Of a stretch of DNA of 7,307 nt, positions 1 to 6,496 are shown piece after piece (positions within the stretch are counted from its first letter, which is position 1; every line of letters starts with the position of its first letter). The notes beneath the pieces were generated by a model that was not told the origin of the DNA, did not search any database, and worked only from the letters and a program-made list of their open reading frames with translations. Origin of the DNA: Geopsychrobacter sp. (GTDB lineage: Bacteria; Desulfobacterota; Desulfuromonadia; Desulfuromonadales; Geopsychrobacteraceae); NCBI GenBank assembly GCA_021647445.1, contig JAKIUS010000077.1:1-7307 (forward strand), written 5' to 3'. Position numbers and translations under genes: made by a program.

Positions 1-1290
1 AAACCATTCTTCTGGCTCAATCCTGCCTACCAACCCGGTGCTCGTGCGGGGGGCCGACTTACCAAAACAGATATACAGGACGCAGCGGACCGACTAACCC
101 GTTTCGCGCCGTTGATAAAAGAGTTGTTTCCAGAGACGGCACCTGCTGCTGGGCTCATTGAATCACCTCTTTTACCTATCCCCAAAATGCAGACTGCCCT
201 GCTTGCCAATGTTGAGGAAGCAGGACGGTATTGGCTCAAAGGGGACCACCTGTTGCCGATCTCCGGTTCAATCAAGGCTCGAGGAGGGATTTATGAGGTT
301 CTCAAGCACGCCGAGAGGCTGGCCATCGAACATCGACTTCTCCGGATTGAGGATGACTACCGCCTGTTGGCAGACCTTGAGTGCAAAAGTTTATTCCGCC
401 GCCATTCGATTGCCGTCGGCTCGACAGGAAATCTCGGTTTAAGCATCGGCATCATGGGCGCGACGCTCGGTTTCAAAGTTACCGTGCACATGTCTGCCGA
501 TGCCAAGACCTGGAAAAAGGATCTTCTCAAAAACAAGGGTGTTGAGGTTATTGAGTACCGGTCCGATTACAGTCAGGCTGTCACGGAAGGTCGCGCCATG
601 GCCATGGCTGATCCGCAGTGCCATTTTATCGACGATGAAAAATCGAAGGATCTGTTCCTCGGTTATGCCGTTGCCGCATTGCGTTTAAAAAAACACTTGG
701 ATGCCATTGGTTTAGGGGTGAACCGGGAACACCCGCTGTTTGTTTATCTCCCCTGCGGTGTTGGTGGTGGCCCCGGCGGAGTGGCTTTTGGTCTTAAATC
801 GGTGTTCGGTCCCCATGTGCATCCGTTTTTTGCCGAACCGACCCATGCCCCCTCCATGTTGCTTGGGATGATGACCGGTCTGCACGAGCAAATTGCGGTG
901 CAAGATATCGGGCTGGACAACCGTACGGAAGCCGATGGACTCGCGGTCGGACGTCCTTCTGGATTTGTCGGCAGGCTGATCGAGCCGCTGCTGGCGGGGA
1001 TTTTCACCGTGGAGGATCGAGAGCTATACCGCCTGCTGGCGCTTCTGAAGGATACCGAAGGGATTTCGCTTGAACCCTCGGCCCTGGCCGGGATGCCGGG
1101 ACCCCGATGGCTGCTGAATTCACCGGCCGGAAAGAGCTTTCTGAACAAGTACGACCTGCAAAAAAACATGTCTGGCGCCAACCATATCGTCTGGGCGACC
1201 GGCGGCAGCATGGTCCCTCTTGAGGAAATGAAAAACTACTATAAACAGGGCCTAGCTTCGGGGTTGGGGGACGAAAAAATTAAACGGTAA
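1..1290 (+). CDS. dsdA: D-serine ammonia-lyase (D-serine dehydratase), 5' truncated
   Basis: PLP-dependent cytoplasmic enzyme converting D-serine to pyruvate and ammonia, used for D-serine detoxification or catabolism. The frame is open from base 1 to the TAA at 1288-1290 (429 residues visible). By recall, E. coli DsdA has about 442 residues and the visible start (FFWLNP) matches its TTWFNP segment, so roughly 20-25 N-terminal codons lie upstream of the window. Visible motifs: SGSIKARGG with the PLP Schiff-base lysine codon at 274-276; the substrate/cofactor motif [11 protein letters not shown] around 420-452; the glycine-rich phosphate loop CGVGGGPGG around 754-780; ATGGSMVP near the C-terminus. 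All key motifs are intact, so the gene looks functional. The C-terminus runs about ten residues past the usual end. A TTG at 112 is in frame but cannot be the start, because conserved sequence continues upstream of it. No dsdX transporter or dsdC regulator is visible. Confidence 0.96.
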   Translation, partial: KPFFWLNPAYQPGARAGGRLTKTDIQDAADRLTRFAPLIKELFPETAPAAGLIESPLLPIPKMQTALLANVEEAGRYWLKGDHLLPISGSIKARGGIYEVLKHAERLAIEHRLLRIEDDYRLLADLECKSLFRRHSIAVGSTGNLGLSIGIMGATLGFKVTVHMSADAKTWKKDLLKNKGVEVIEYRSDYSQAVTEGRAMAMADPQCHFIDDEKSKDLFLGYAVAALRLKKHLDAIGLGVNREHPLFVYLPCGVGGGPGGVAFGLKSVFGPHVHPFFAEPTHAPSMLLGMMTGLHEQIAVQDIGLDNRTEADGLAVGRPSGFVGRLIEPLLAGIFTVEDRELYRLLALLKDTEGISLEPSALAGMPGPRWLLNSPAGKSFLNKYDLQKNMSGANHIVWATGGSMVPLEEMKNYYKQGLASGLGDEKIKR

Positions 1291-1368
1291 GCTCGTTTAA
1301 AGGGCCGGTGGAAATTAATCTGTTCGTGAGTTTTGTAATTTGCCGTACATTGTGATAGGTTTTTAATT

Positions 1369-1428
1369 ATGTTTGGTGACGGTGGTGTCGATATCAGTCA
1401 ACTTTTTCAGGAGTCCGACAAGTTATGA
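1369..1428 (+). CDS. Possible 19-residue leader peptide overlapping cheW start
   Basis: ATG at 1369 opens a 19-codon frame (MFGDGGVDISQLFQESDKL) whose TGA stop (1426-1428) overlaps the cheW ATG (1425) as ATGA, the arrangement typical of translational coupling. A weak AGG (1357-1359) lies 9 bases upstream. It could be a real coupled leader, the original N-terminus of CheW put out of frame by a one-base change, or chance. The sequence is acidic and looks like ordinary soluble N-terminal protein. I recognise no family. Confidence 0.2.
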   Translation: MFGDGGVDISQLFQESDKL

Positions 1429-2231
1429 CCTCGAATGTTGAAGATAGTCAGTCAAATGTTGAAGAAGGTCCGTTGCTGTGGGTGATCGTTCGCAGCAGCA
1501 ATAATCTTCTGGCTTTTGATGCCAGTATCGTCGGGAACATGATTGCCATTCCCAAGATTACACATGTTCCTGATAATGTTGCTTATATGTCGGGGACAAT
1601 TACTGTGCGTGGCTCGATTATTCCGCTTGTTGATCTCCGCATTTATACTGGACAGCCCTCGGGGGACCAGGAGCTCGATGATTTTTGCCAATTAATGGAT
1701 CAGAGACTCAGCGATCATCTACATTGGATTGAGGAATTAAAGCTATCCGTCGACGAAAAAAGAGCGTTTGAACTGGCGACCGACCCGCATAAATGTGCAT
1801 TTGGTAAATGGTATGATAGCTATAAAACAGACAACAGGATGGTTGCCTCTATATTACTTAAGTTCGATGCTCCCCATAGGGTGATTCATGGAATTGCAGA
1901 AAAAGTCACACGTCTTGTTGGTGAAGGTCGTGTTGATGAGGCCCATGAATTAATCGATTCGACTTCAAATGGTGAATTAAAGGTGATGATCGGTCTGTTT
2001 GATGATATTAAAACTGCGATGCGGGAATCCGGTCACAGAAGAATTGCAATGGTTCTTGAAAATTCCGATCGAATTATCGCTCTCAATATTGATGAAGTTG
2101 TGGCCGTAGAGAGTATCGATCAGATTGAAGATGCGCCTCAAAACCAATCAGGTTCAATGGGCATCACACGAATTGGCCGCAGAAAAAATAATGATGAATT
2201 GGTTTTGTTGATGGAAAATGTGCAATTTTGA
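1425..2231 (+). CDS. CheW-like scaffold with inserted CZB zinc-binding domain
   Basis: 268-residue cytoplasmic protein, longer than the roughly 150-170 residues of a plain CheW. CheW couples chemoreceptors to the kinase CheA. Residues about 16-80 form the first CheW half, ending in the conserved VRGSIIPLVDL (R62, G63, P67, D70). Residues about 204-268 form the second half (RRIAMVLENSDRIIALNIDE, ending in LVLLMENVQF). Between them, residues about 90-190 read as a chemoreceptor zinc-binding domain: H98 in HLHW, C124 in KCAFGKWY, and H151/H155 in HRVIH, the His3Cys set that in known CZB proteins binds zinc and can respond to zinc or oxidants. The insert sits at the junction of the two CheW subdomains. 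Start choice: AGGAG at 1409-1413 is 11 bases before ATG 1425, and no start codon occurs in frame between the upstream stop at 1377-1379 and this ATG. It follows dsdA after 134 bases and runs tail to tail into the response regulator at 2232. Confidence 0.9.
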   Translation: MTSNVEDSQSNVEEGPLLWVIVRSSNNLLAFDASIVGNMIAIPKITHVPDNVAYMSGTITVRGSIIPLVDLRIYTGQPSGDQELDDFCQLMDQRLSDHLHWIEELKLSVDEKRAFELATDPHKCAFGKWYDSYKTDNRMVASILLKFDAPHRVIHGIAEKVTRLVGEGRVDEAHELIDSTSNGELKVMIGLFDDIKTAMRESGHRRIAMVLENSDRIIALNIDEVVAVESIDQIEDAPQNQSGSMGITRIGRRKNNDELVLLMENVQF

Positions 2232-3167
2232 TCAAGTTGAGTTCTGTCTGTCCTCTTTTTTTGTCCTGAGGCTTGCCTGCTCCAGGCTTGAAAGCAAATC
2301 TTCATTATTCCAGGGTTTTTCGATGATATAGGCGGCCTTGCCGCTTTTTAAACATTCCCGGACCCGCTGATTATCGACGGATGCGGTAAACAGGATACGT
2401 GTCATATCTGGCCATTGCTGCGCGACCTGCGCTAAAAGTTCACAGCCATCTTGTCCAGGCATCAAAAAGTCGGCGACGATGACGTCAAATGTCTCTTGTC
2501 CCAGCAGTTCGAGTGCTTTCGAACTACCGTCGACGGTAGTCAAATGGTAGTCATTCTGGTCGCGAAGGGTTCGCTTAGTCGCCTTTCGGACCAGGGAGTC
2601 GTCATCGACCAGCAGAATGCTAGTGAGGCAAGATTCCTTAACCTCTTCAAGATGTCGTTGCTGGCGGATATTTGTCCAGCTTGAGATCAGGCAGCAATTG
2701 CGGGATGGGCAACTTATGCGCTTCGAAATGTGCTGGCAATCAGAACCGTTGAAAACATTCTGTAATCTATTCAGGTTGAATTTCAGTTTATGGATCGAAT
2801 AAACCCGGTCAAAATCATCAGGCGACAGGGGTTCCTTCCGTTTGTGAAGAATCTGGGCCACCAGATACTCACTGAGGGCAACCTGTTGAATCATCTTTTC
2901 GGTGGTTATGGCCTCGGTGATAAATAAGGGATCTTCCATTATGCCGGTTAATGCCTCGTTCGGTGGTGTCAACGCGCAGCTTTCAAGGGTCTCAGCCCCT
3001 TTTTGCGCTAAGATGCCTGTCTGTTGCAAGGCGTCCTTCTCACGATCACTGATTTCAAGTGCAGTTGAGCGTGCAACCGACTCCGAATAAACGGAAATAT
3101 TGCATAACAGGTCTGCCATCCCCTGCAGTAAACTTTGCGATTCGTGGCACGCTGAATTCTCTCTCAT
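2232..3167 (-). CDS. Response regulator with C-terminal receiver and unknown N-terminal domain
   Basis: 311 residues. Residues about 183-300 are a complete receiver (REC) domain: acidic pocket D188/D189 in ILLVDDD, phospho-acceptor D233 in VADFLMPGQDG, T261 in ILFTAS, and K284 in IIEKPW. It should be phosphorylated by a histidine kinase such as CheA; no DNA-binding or enzymatic output domain follows it. Residues 1 to about 143 are helical and charged, and I recognise no family. Residues 144-180 are unusual, with five Cys and poor similarity to normal linker sequence; another reading frame looks more protein-like there (see findings), so a pair of compensating frameshifts is possible. The start at 3167 is supported by a strong GGGAGG six bases upstream. 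The gene lies 141 bases after the chemoreceptor on the same strand, separated by a hairpin, and its TGA directly abuts the convergent cheW stop. Having the receiver at the C-terminus is less common than the usual N-terminal placement. Confidence 0.85.
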   Translation of the reverse strand: MRENSACHESQSLLQGMADLLCNISVYSESVARSTALEISDREKDALQQTGILAQKGAETLESCALTPPNEALTGIMEDPLFITEAITTEKMIQQVALSEYLVAQILHKRKEPLSPDDFDRVYSIHKLKFNLNRLQNVFNGSDCQHISKRISCPSRNCCLISSWTNIRQQRHLEEVKESCLTSILLVDDDSLVRKATKRTLRDQNDYHLTTVDGSSKALELLGQETFDVIVADFLMPGQDGCELLAQVAQQWPDMTRILFTASVDNQRVRECLKSGKAAYIIEKPWNNEDLLSSLEQASLRTKKEDRQNST

Positions 3168-3196
3168 TTAAGCCTCCCCCCCTCTATCTGGCGGCC

Positions 3197-3223
3197 TGTT
3201 TACACTCTCGATTGAGTGGTCAA
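3197..3223 (-). promoter_or_regulatory. Weak candidate sigma-70 promoter for the response regulator
   Basis: On the minus strand TTGACC (3223-3218) resembles a -35 box. TAAACA (3202-3197) is a poor -10 box, with a short 15-base spacer. The spacer carries a small CACTC/GAGTG inverted repeat (3203-3218) that could be an operator or chance. It lies between the hairpin after the chemoreceptor gene and the response regulator start at 3167, the right place for an independent promoter, but the box match is weak. Confidence 0.2.
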
Positions 3224-3261
3224 GCCTGGACCCCTCTAGTGTTTAAGCCCTGTGGTATTAA

Positions 3262-3296
3262 TGGGGGCATCGGTTCAGAACCCACCGATACCCCCA
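3262..3296 (-). terminator. Strong hairpin after the chemoreceptor gene
   Basis: The inverted repeat lies 12 bases beyond the chemoreceptor stop codon (3309-3311). As minus-strand RNA it forms a continuous 13-bp stem with a 9-base loop: arms TGGGGGTATCGGT and ACCGATGCCCCCA, with one U-G wobble. Read on the plus strand the same position is a C/A mismatch, so the structure is better on the minus strand, where the chemoreceptor is encoded. The tail after the stem is only UUAAU, so it may be an inefficient intrinsic terminator or an mRNA 3'-end stabiliser that lets part of transcription through to the response regulator. Confidence 0.55.
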
Positions 3297-3308
3297 CTGG
3301 ACCAGGTT

Positions 3309-5825
3309 TTAAAACTTGCCGAACTCTGAATCCTCCAGCGCTATTTGTGGTGCAGGTTGGTTTGGTGGTTGATTGAAATCTGACCAGCCAGCCTGTGACG
3401 CTTGCGTTGGCGAGGGGCTGGACGGAGCCGGCTGAAAATGCGTGCCCTGCCCACGAGAGCTGCTTTGATTGAGGGTGAAACGCTTGAGCATCTCCTGCAT
3501 TTGCAGGGCCTGGCCCGAGAGTTCCTCCGAGGCAGCCGCGCTCTCTTCGGCGGTTGCGGTGTTCTGCTGGGTCACCTGATCGATCTGGCTCAGCCCCTGA
3601 CTGACCTGGGCTATCCCCTGGGCCTGCTCGTTGGAGGCGGCGGCGATCTCCTCCAGCAGGTCAGAAACCTTGGTCGTACTGCCGGTGATTCCGCTCAAGG
3701 CCTCGGCGGTCTGACTGGCGATCTGCGAACCGCGTGCGGTGAGTTCAACAGACCCTTCGATAAGTTCAGCGGTCTCTTCAGCCGCTTTGGCGCTGCGAGC
3801 TGCGAGATTACGCACCTCTTCCGCGACCACGGCAAACCCCTTACCGTGCTGACCGGCACGCGCCGCTTCGACCGCAGCATTTAGGGCCAGCAGGTTGGTC
3901 TGGAAGGCAATTTCGTCAATTACCTTGATGATCTTGGAAATGTTCTGGCCCGCAGAGTTGATCTCACTCATGGCCTCAACCATCTCGGTCATCTGGCTGT
4001 TGCCGGTTTCGGCGGCATTTTGTGCTTCGGTCGAAAGAACATTGGCCTGGTTGGCGTTTTCAGCACTCATGGCGACCTGTGAAGACATCTCAGTCATGGA
4101 TGAGGTCACCTCTTCGAGAGATGCGGCCGACTCGGTTGCGCCCTGTGACAGGGATTGAGCGGCATCACTGACCTGACCTGACCCTGAAGCGATCTGTTCC
4201 CCAGCAACTTGCAGGTTGCTGACCATCTCACGCAAACCACCCAGCATGGTTTTTAAGGCCTTGCCCAACTGATCATTCTGCGAATTTAATTTGACGTCCC
4301 GAGTCAGGTCGCCGCTAGCAATCGCTTCAGCCAATTCACTGCGACCCTGCATGCTGTTGGCCATGCCGACCAGCACCGAACCGAGTTCTGTAAGCTCGTT
4401 GGTGGCTCGATAGGCTTTACATTCACGACAATCCGCGTGGCTGCCATTGGTCAGGTAGAAGCAGGTTGGGGTCGGACCGAAGGAGCCGGTGGTGGTCCAG
4501 CAGTTTCCTTCTTTGCCGTAGCTTTGACAATCGGTCTGGCCACAGTTTTTGAGGCTCGAACAATTGACCGCTTCACCAATGTTCAGGTTGCGGTCACTGG
4601 TGTCGCCTTTGCCGTACTTGGCGACTACCTCGAAGACCTTTTTAAGCGGTTTGGTGATGCTGCGCGTGATGGCGAACCCGAGCAATACACCCAGGACCAG
4701 CGCACCGGCAGCCACGGAGATCAGAATCGTGATGGAGGTTGCAGTGGCCTGCCGTCCGTTGGTTTTGGCCTGCTCCATTTCCGCAATCGATAGTTCCTTG
4801 ACCCTGTTCAACATCGCCTCGGTTGTTTCCCCAACTTGATCGAGCCGTGCCATTGCAGCGTTTTCCTTTTGTGCCTGGGCGATCATGTCTCGATGAGCAG
4901 CCATTAAGGCTGCCGCATTTTTCTGGAATATTTCGTGATTTCCGTCGATTTCTTCTACAGAAGCACGGATTTGCGCATTATCGGTGGCGAAAATCGTTGT
5001 GCCATCAAAAGAACCACCCTTTAAAATCGCCGTGATTGCAGAATCAAATGTGGCAACGGTTTTGACAAACTCCGCTTCGAGTTGTGTGAGTTTCGCGGGA
5101 TCACGCTCCGCGACAAATTCATCCAGCAGCGTACTTGACGCTGCCAAGGCATATTTGATCTCATTGGCCATATCGGCCAGAGGCACTTCTTCGCGCAAGA
5201 TCGCCAGGGCCTCGGCACCGATACCTGCTTCTTTGGCGCGGTTGCTGATCTCTTTGCTGATCATTTTTTCAATGGCTCCGGCGTCTGTAGCAACCTCGCT
5301 CGTAACGCTGTCTACCTGTGCCATCGCCTTATCGGCGGCAGCCTTCTTCTGCAGTAGGGCCTTCCCTTCAGCCATCAGTTCACGCGCGGCAACCTGGAAT
5401 TTCTGGTCATGATTGCTATCCGCCTGCAGGATAATCTCGCCAAGTTTCGGATTGTCGGTCGCGATAACAGTTTGGCCATTTGCGATCTTGCCGCCTTTGG
5501 TAATAGCCGTAACCGACTGATCAAACTGGGCCAGAGACTCATTATATCTCTGTTCAATCGCCGCCAGCCGGCTGACATCGTCTGTTGCAAGCGCGCTGGT
5601 CGACATCATGAAGTCATCCATGGCACGCATGGCGTTAACCAGGGCTTTTTGCATCTGGGTTGTCGCTTCCAGAACCGGGGCCTCTTCATCGCTCACCATG
5701 ATTAGGGCATGGTCAACCTTTTTGACCCCCTGATAACCAACCAGATTAGAGACACCGATCAAAAGCAGCATGCACCCGAAGCCGATGGCTAATTTGGTTC
5801 CAATTTTCCAACTACCCCATTTCAT
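3309..5825 (-). CDS. Methyl-accepting chemotaxis protein with duplicated sensor and Cys-rich HAMP insert
   Basis: 838-residue inner-membrane chemoreceptor. Order: short cytoplasmic N-terminus; TM1 about 12-30; periplasmic helical sensor about 31-360; TM2 about 362-385; HAMP first helix about 386-415 ([20 protein letters not shown]); Cys-rich insert 422-469 with seven Cys (C422, C428, C433, C442, C455, C466, C469); HAMP second helix about 476-493 ([17 protein letters not shown]); a second HAMP-like segment 495-535; then the antiparallel signalling coiled coil 540-783. The hairpin tip that binds CheA/CheW is around 636-679 ([20 protein letters not shown], then [15 protein letters not shown]). 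Likely methylation regions are about 561-580 and 757-770. A Pro/Ser/Gln-rich tail (786-833) ends in EFGKF. The sensor contains two similar halves (about 46-190 and 211-350), each with an EE-P start and a KGG...ATDN motif, as in helical bimodular-type domains. The ligand is unknown. Start 5825 has AAGGAG six bases upstream. It probably signals through the CheW-CZB protein encoded nearby. Confidence 0.95.
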   Translation of the reverse strand: MKWGSWKIGTKLAIGFGCMLLLIGVSNLVGYQGVKKVDHALIMVSDEEAPVLEATTQMQKALVNAMRAMDDFMMSTSALATDDVSRLAAIEQRYNESLAQFDQSVTAITKGGKIANGQTVIATDNPKLGEIILQADSNHDQKFQVAARELMAEGKALLQKKAAADKAMAQVDSVTSEVATDAGAIEKMISKEISNRAKEAGIGAEALAILREEVPLADMANEIKYALAASSTLLDEFVAERDPAKLTQLEAEFVKTVATFDSAITAILKGGSFDGTTIFATDNAQIRASVEEIDGNHEIFQKNAAALMAAHRDMIAQAQKENAAMARLDQVGETTEAMLNRVKELSIAEMEQAKTNGRQATATSITILISVAAGALVLGVLLGFAITRSITKPLKKVFEVVAKYGKGDTSDRNLNIGEAVNCSSLKNCGQTDCQSYGKEGNCWTTTGSFGPTPTCFYLTNGSHADCRECKAYRATNELTELGSVLVGMANSMQGRSELAEAIASGDLTRDVKLNSQNDQLGKALKTMLGGLREMVSNLQVAGEQIASGSGQVSDAAQSLSQGATESAASLEEVTSSMTEMSSQVAMSAENANQANVLSTEAQNAAETGNSQMTEMVEAMSEINSAGQNISKIIKVIDEIAFQTNLLALNAAVEAARAGQHGKGFAVVAEEVRNLAARSAKAAEETAELIEGSVELTARGSQIASQTAEALSGITGSTTKVSDLLEEIAAASNEQAQGIAQVSQGLSQIDQVTQQNTATAEESAAASEELSGQALQMQEMLKRFTLNQSSSRGQGTHFQPAPSSPSPTQASQAGWSDFNQPPNQPAPQIALEDSEFGKF

Positions 5826-5944
5826 GATCTGCTCCTTTTTGCGTTGGGTAAGAATTGTTGATTTTGAAATGACTGGTTAACGGCAGGCCTGTTCAGCGGT
5901 CTGTTGTTTGCATATTTTTTTGACCTTGCACTGTTTTTTTTCAT
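5822..5944 (-). CDS. Candidate 40-residue basic protein coupled to the chemoreceptor
   Basis: ATG at 5944-5942 opens a 40-codon frame ending in TGA at 5824-5822, which overlaps the chemoreceptor ATG as ATGA. An AGGAGG (5963-5958) lies upstream, but its 13-base spacing is long; a GGTG/CACC mini-hairpin (5947-5959) lies in the spacer and could shorten or block it. The peptide starts [18 protein letters not shown] and has ten Lys/Arg and no Asp or Glu, rich in Asn and Gln. It shows no signal peptide, membrane segment or known family. The chemoreceptor's own ribosome site lies inside this frame. It could be a genuine small gene, a leader coupling translation to the receptor, or an open frame in an A-rich untranslated region. 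Confidence 0.3.
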   Translation of the reverse strand: MKKNSARSKKYANNRPLNRPAVNQSFQNQQFLPNAKRSRS

Positions 5945-5990
5945 GTGGTGAGTCCCACCTCCTGGTTGAGTTGTTTTGTGAATATTTCTT

Positions 5991-6006
5991 CGATCAGTCC
6001 TGATCG
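5991..6006. repeat. Short perfect inverted repeat after the small receiver gene
   Basis: CGATCA and TGATCG flank a four-base centre, just beyond the stop of the receiver gene at 6010. As minus-strand RNA there is no U tract after it, so it is at best a weak terminator or processing point. On the plus strand it is followed by GGTTTT, but no plus-strand gene ends here. It could also be a palindromic protein-binding site upstream of the chemoreceptor. Confidence 0.3.
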
Positions 6007-6009
6007 GTT

Positions 6010-6438
6010 TTATCCGTAGGAATGGAAACGTTGAAAATTGTCACTTATCTGATTGGAACGTGATTGCTCTGTCAGCATCTTCTTGACCGTCCCCAGAGTC
6101 TGGCGGGGGGAGATCTTCGTGTATTTTAAGCTATTCAGCGGAAGAGTCTGCTGATGTCGGTCGATGAAAAGAAGGTTGTGATACTTGTATCTTCCGGTTA
6201 ACAGGCTGAGCAGTTCGCTTGTCTTCGATGTGATCTCAAGGTTATCGATCAGTAGAATATCTGGGCGCGTATTACCAGGCCCAAGGACCGAGATGATGTT
6301 GATTGCTTCATCCAGTGCGCGTGCGGAGGTGACCCTGTAGCCTGCCAGCTGAAGTAGAAATGTGGTGTTTCTTGAAGTCTCAATCTTGGGATCGATGAGC
6401 AGCAGTTGATGTTTCGTACTTTGTTTTGGATTATGCAT
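6010..6438 (-). CDS. Short stand-alone degenerate receiver-like protein
   Basis: 142 residues, the size of a single-domain response regulator. The fold pattern is recognisable: beta-1 HQLLLIDPK (residues 10-18), a helix, then DILLIDN with D65 at the phospho-acceptor position, and a final helix. The site is degenerate: the usual Asp-Asp pair is D16-P17, the conserved Thr/Ser after beta-4 is replaced (LLFIDRH, residues 89-95), and the usual Lys-Pro is K108-I-S-P. D65 remains, so phosphorylation may be impaired or Mg2+-independent, and the protein may act as a pseudo-receiver binding partner. Start choice: ATG at 6438 has a near-perfect AAAGGAGGT (6456-6448) nine bases upstream. The frame extends upstream to 6543, but that part overlaps the porin gene and has no comparable ribosome site. 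It follows the porin by 58 bases and precedes the chemoreceptor by 184. Confidence 0.75.
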   Translation of the reverse strand: MHNPKQSTKHQLLLIDPKIETSRNTTFLLQLAGYRVTSARALDEAINIISVLGPGNTRPDILLIDNLEITSKTSELLSLLTGRYKYHNLLFIDRHQQTLPLNSLKYTKISPRQTLGTVKKMLTEQSRSNQISDNFQRFHSYG

Positions 6439-6447
6439 GCTGCGAAG

Positions 6448-6456
6448 ACCTCCTTT
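6448..6456 (-). promoter_or_regulatory. Near-consensus ribosome binding site fixing the receiver start
   Basis: Minus-strand AAAGGAGGT is an almost complete complement to the 16S rRNA 3' end and lies nine bases before ATG 6438. It decides this start over the longer open frame reaching 6543, which would place the initiation codon inside the end of the porin gene. Confidence 0.8.
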
Positions 6457-6496
6457 GATTGTTGTTTGATGGACGCAACTGACCTGATTTTGACGC

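Noticed and set aside
744..1211. Open frame of 155 codons on the minus strand
   Set aside because: Antisense to conserved dsdA motifs, including the glycine-rich loop; no family resemblance.
1280..1300. Inverted repeat TTAAACG/CGTTTAA over the dsdA stop as a terminator
   Set aside because: The stem is AT-rich and short, overlaps the stop codon, and has its T tract only when read on the minus strand, where no gene ends.
1333..1368. Sigma-70 promoter before cheW
   Set aside because: The best pair, TTGCCG (1340-1345) and TTAATT (1363-1368) with a 17-base spacer, matches the -10 box at only three of six positions, too weak to annotate.
2274..2286. GCCTG/CAGGC inverted repeat as a terminator for cheW
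   Set aside because: Five base pairs with a three-base loop and no T run after it; it lies in the regulator's coding sequence and is probably chance.
3402..3884. Open frame of 160 codons on the plus strand
   Set aside because: It lies wholly antisense to the conserved signalling domain of the chemoreceptor; its composition is the mirror of that coding sequence and it shows no recognisable domain.
5826..6009. Cyclic-di-GMP riboswitch or sigma-54 promoter before the chemoreceptor
   Set aside because: I looked for the GEMM core motifs and for GG-N10-GC spacing and found no acceptable match.
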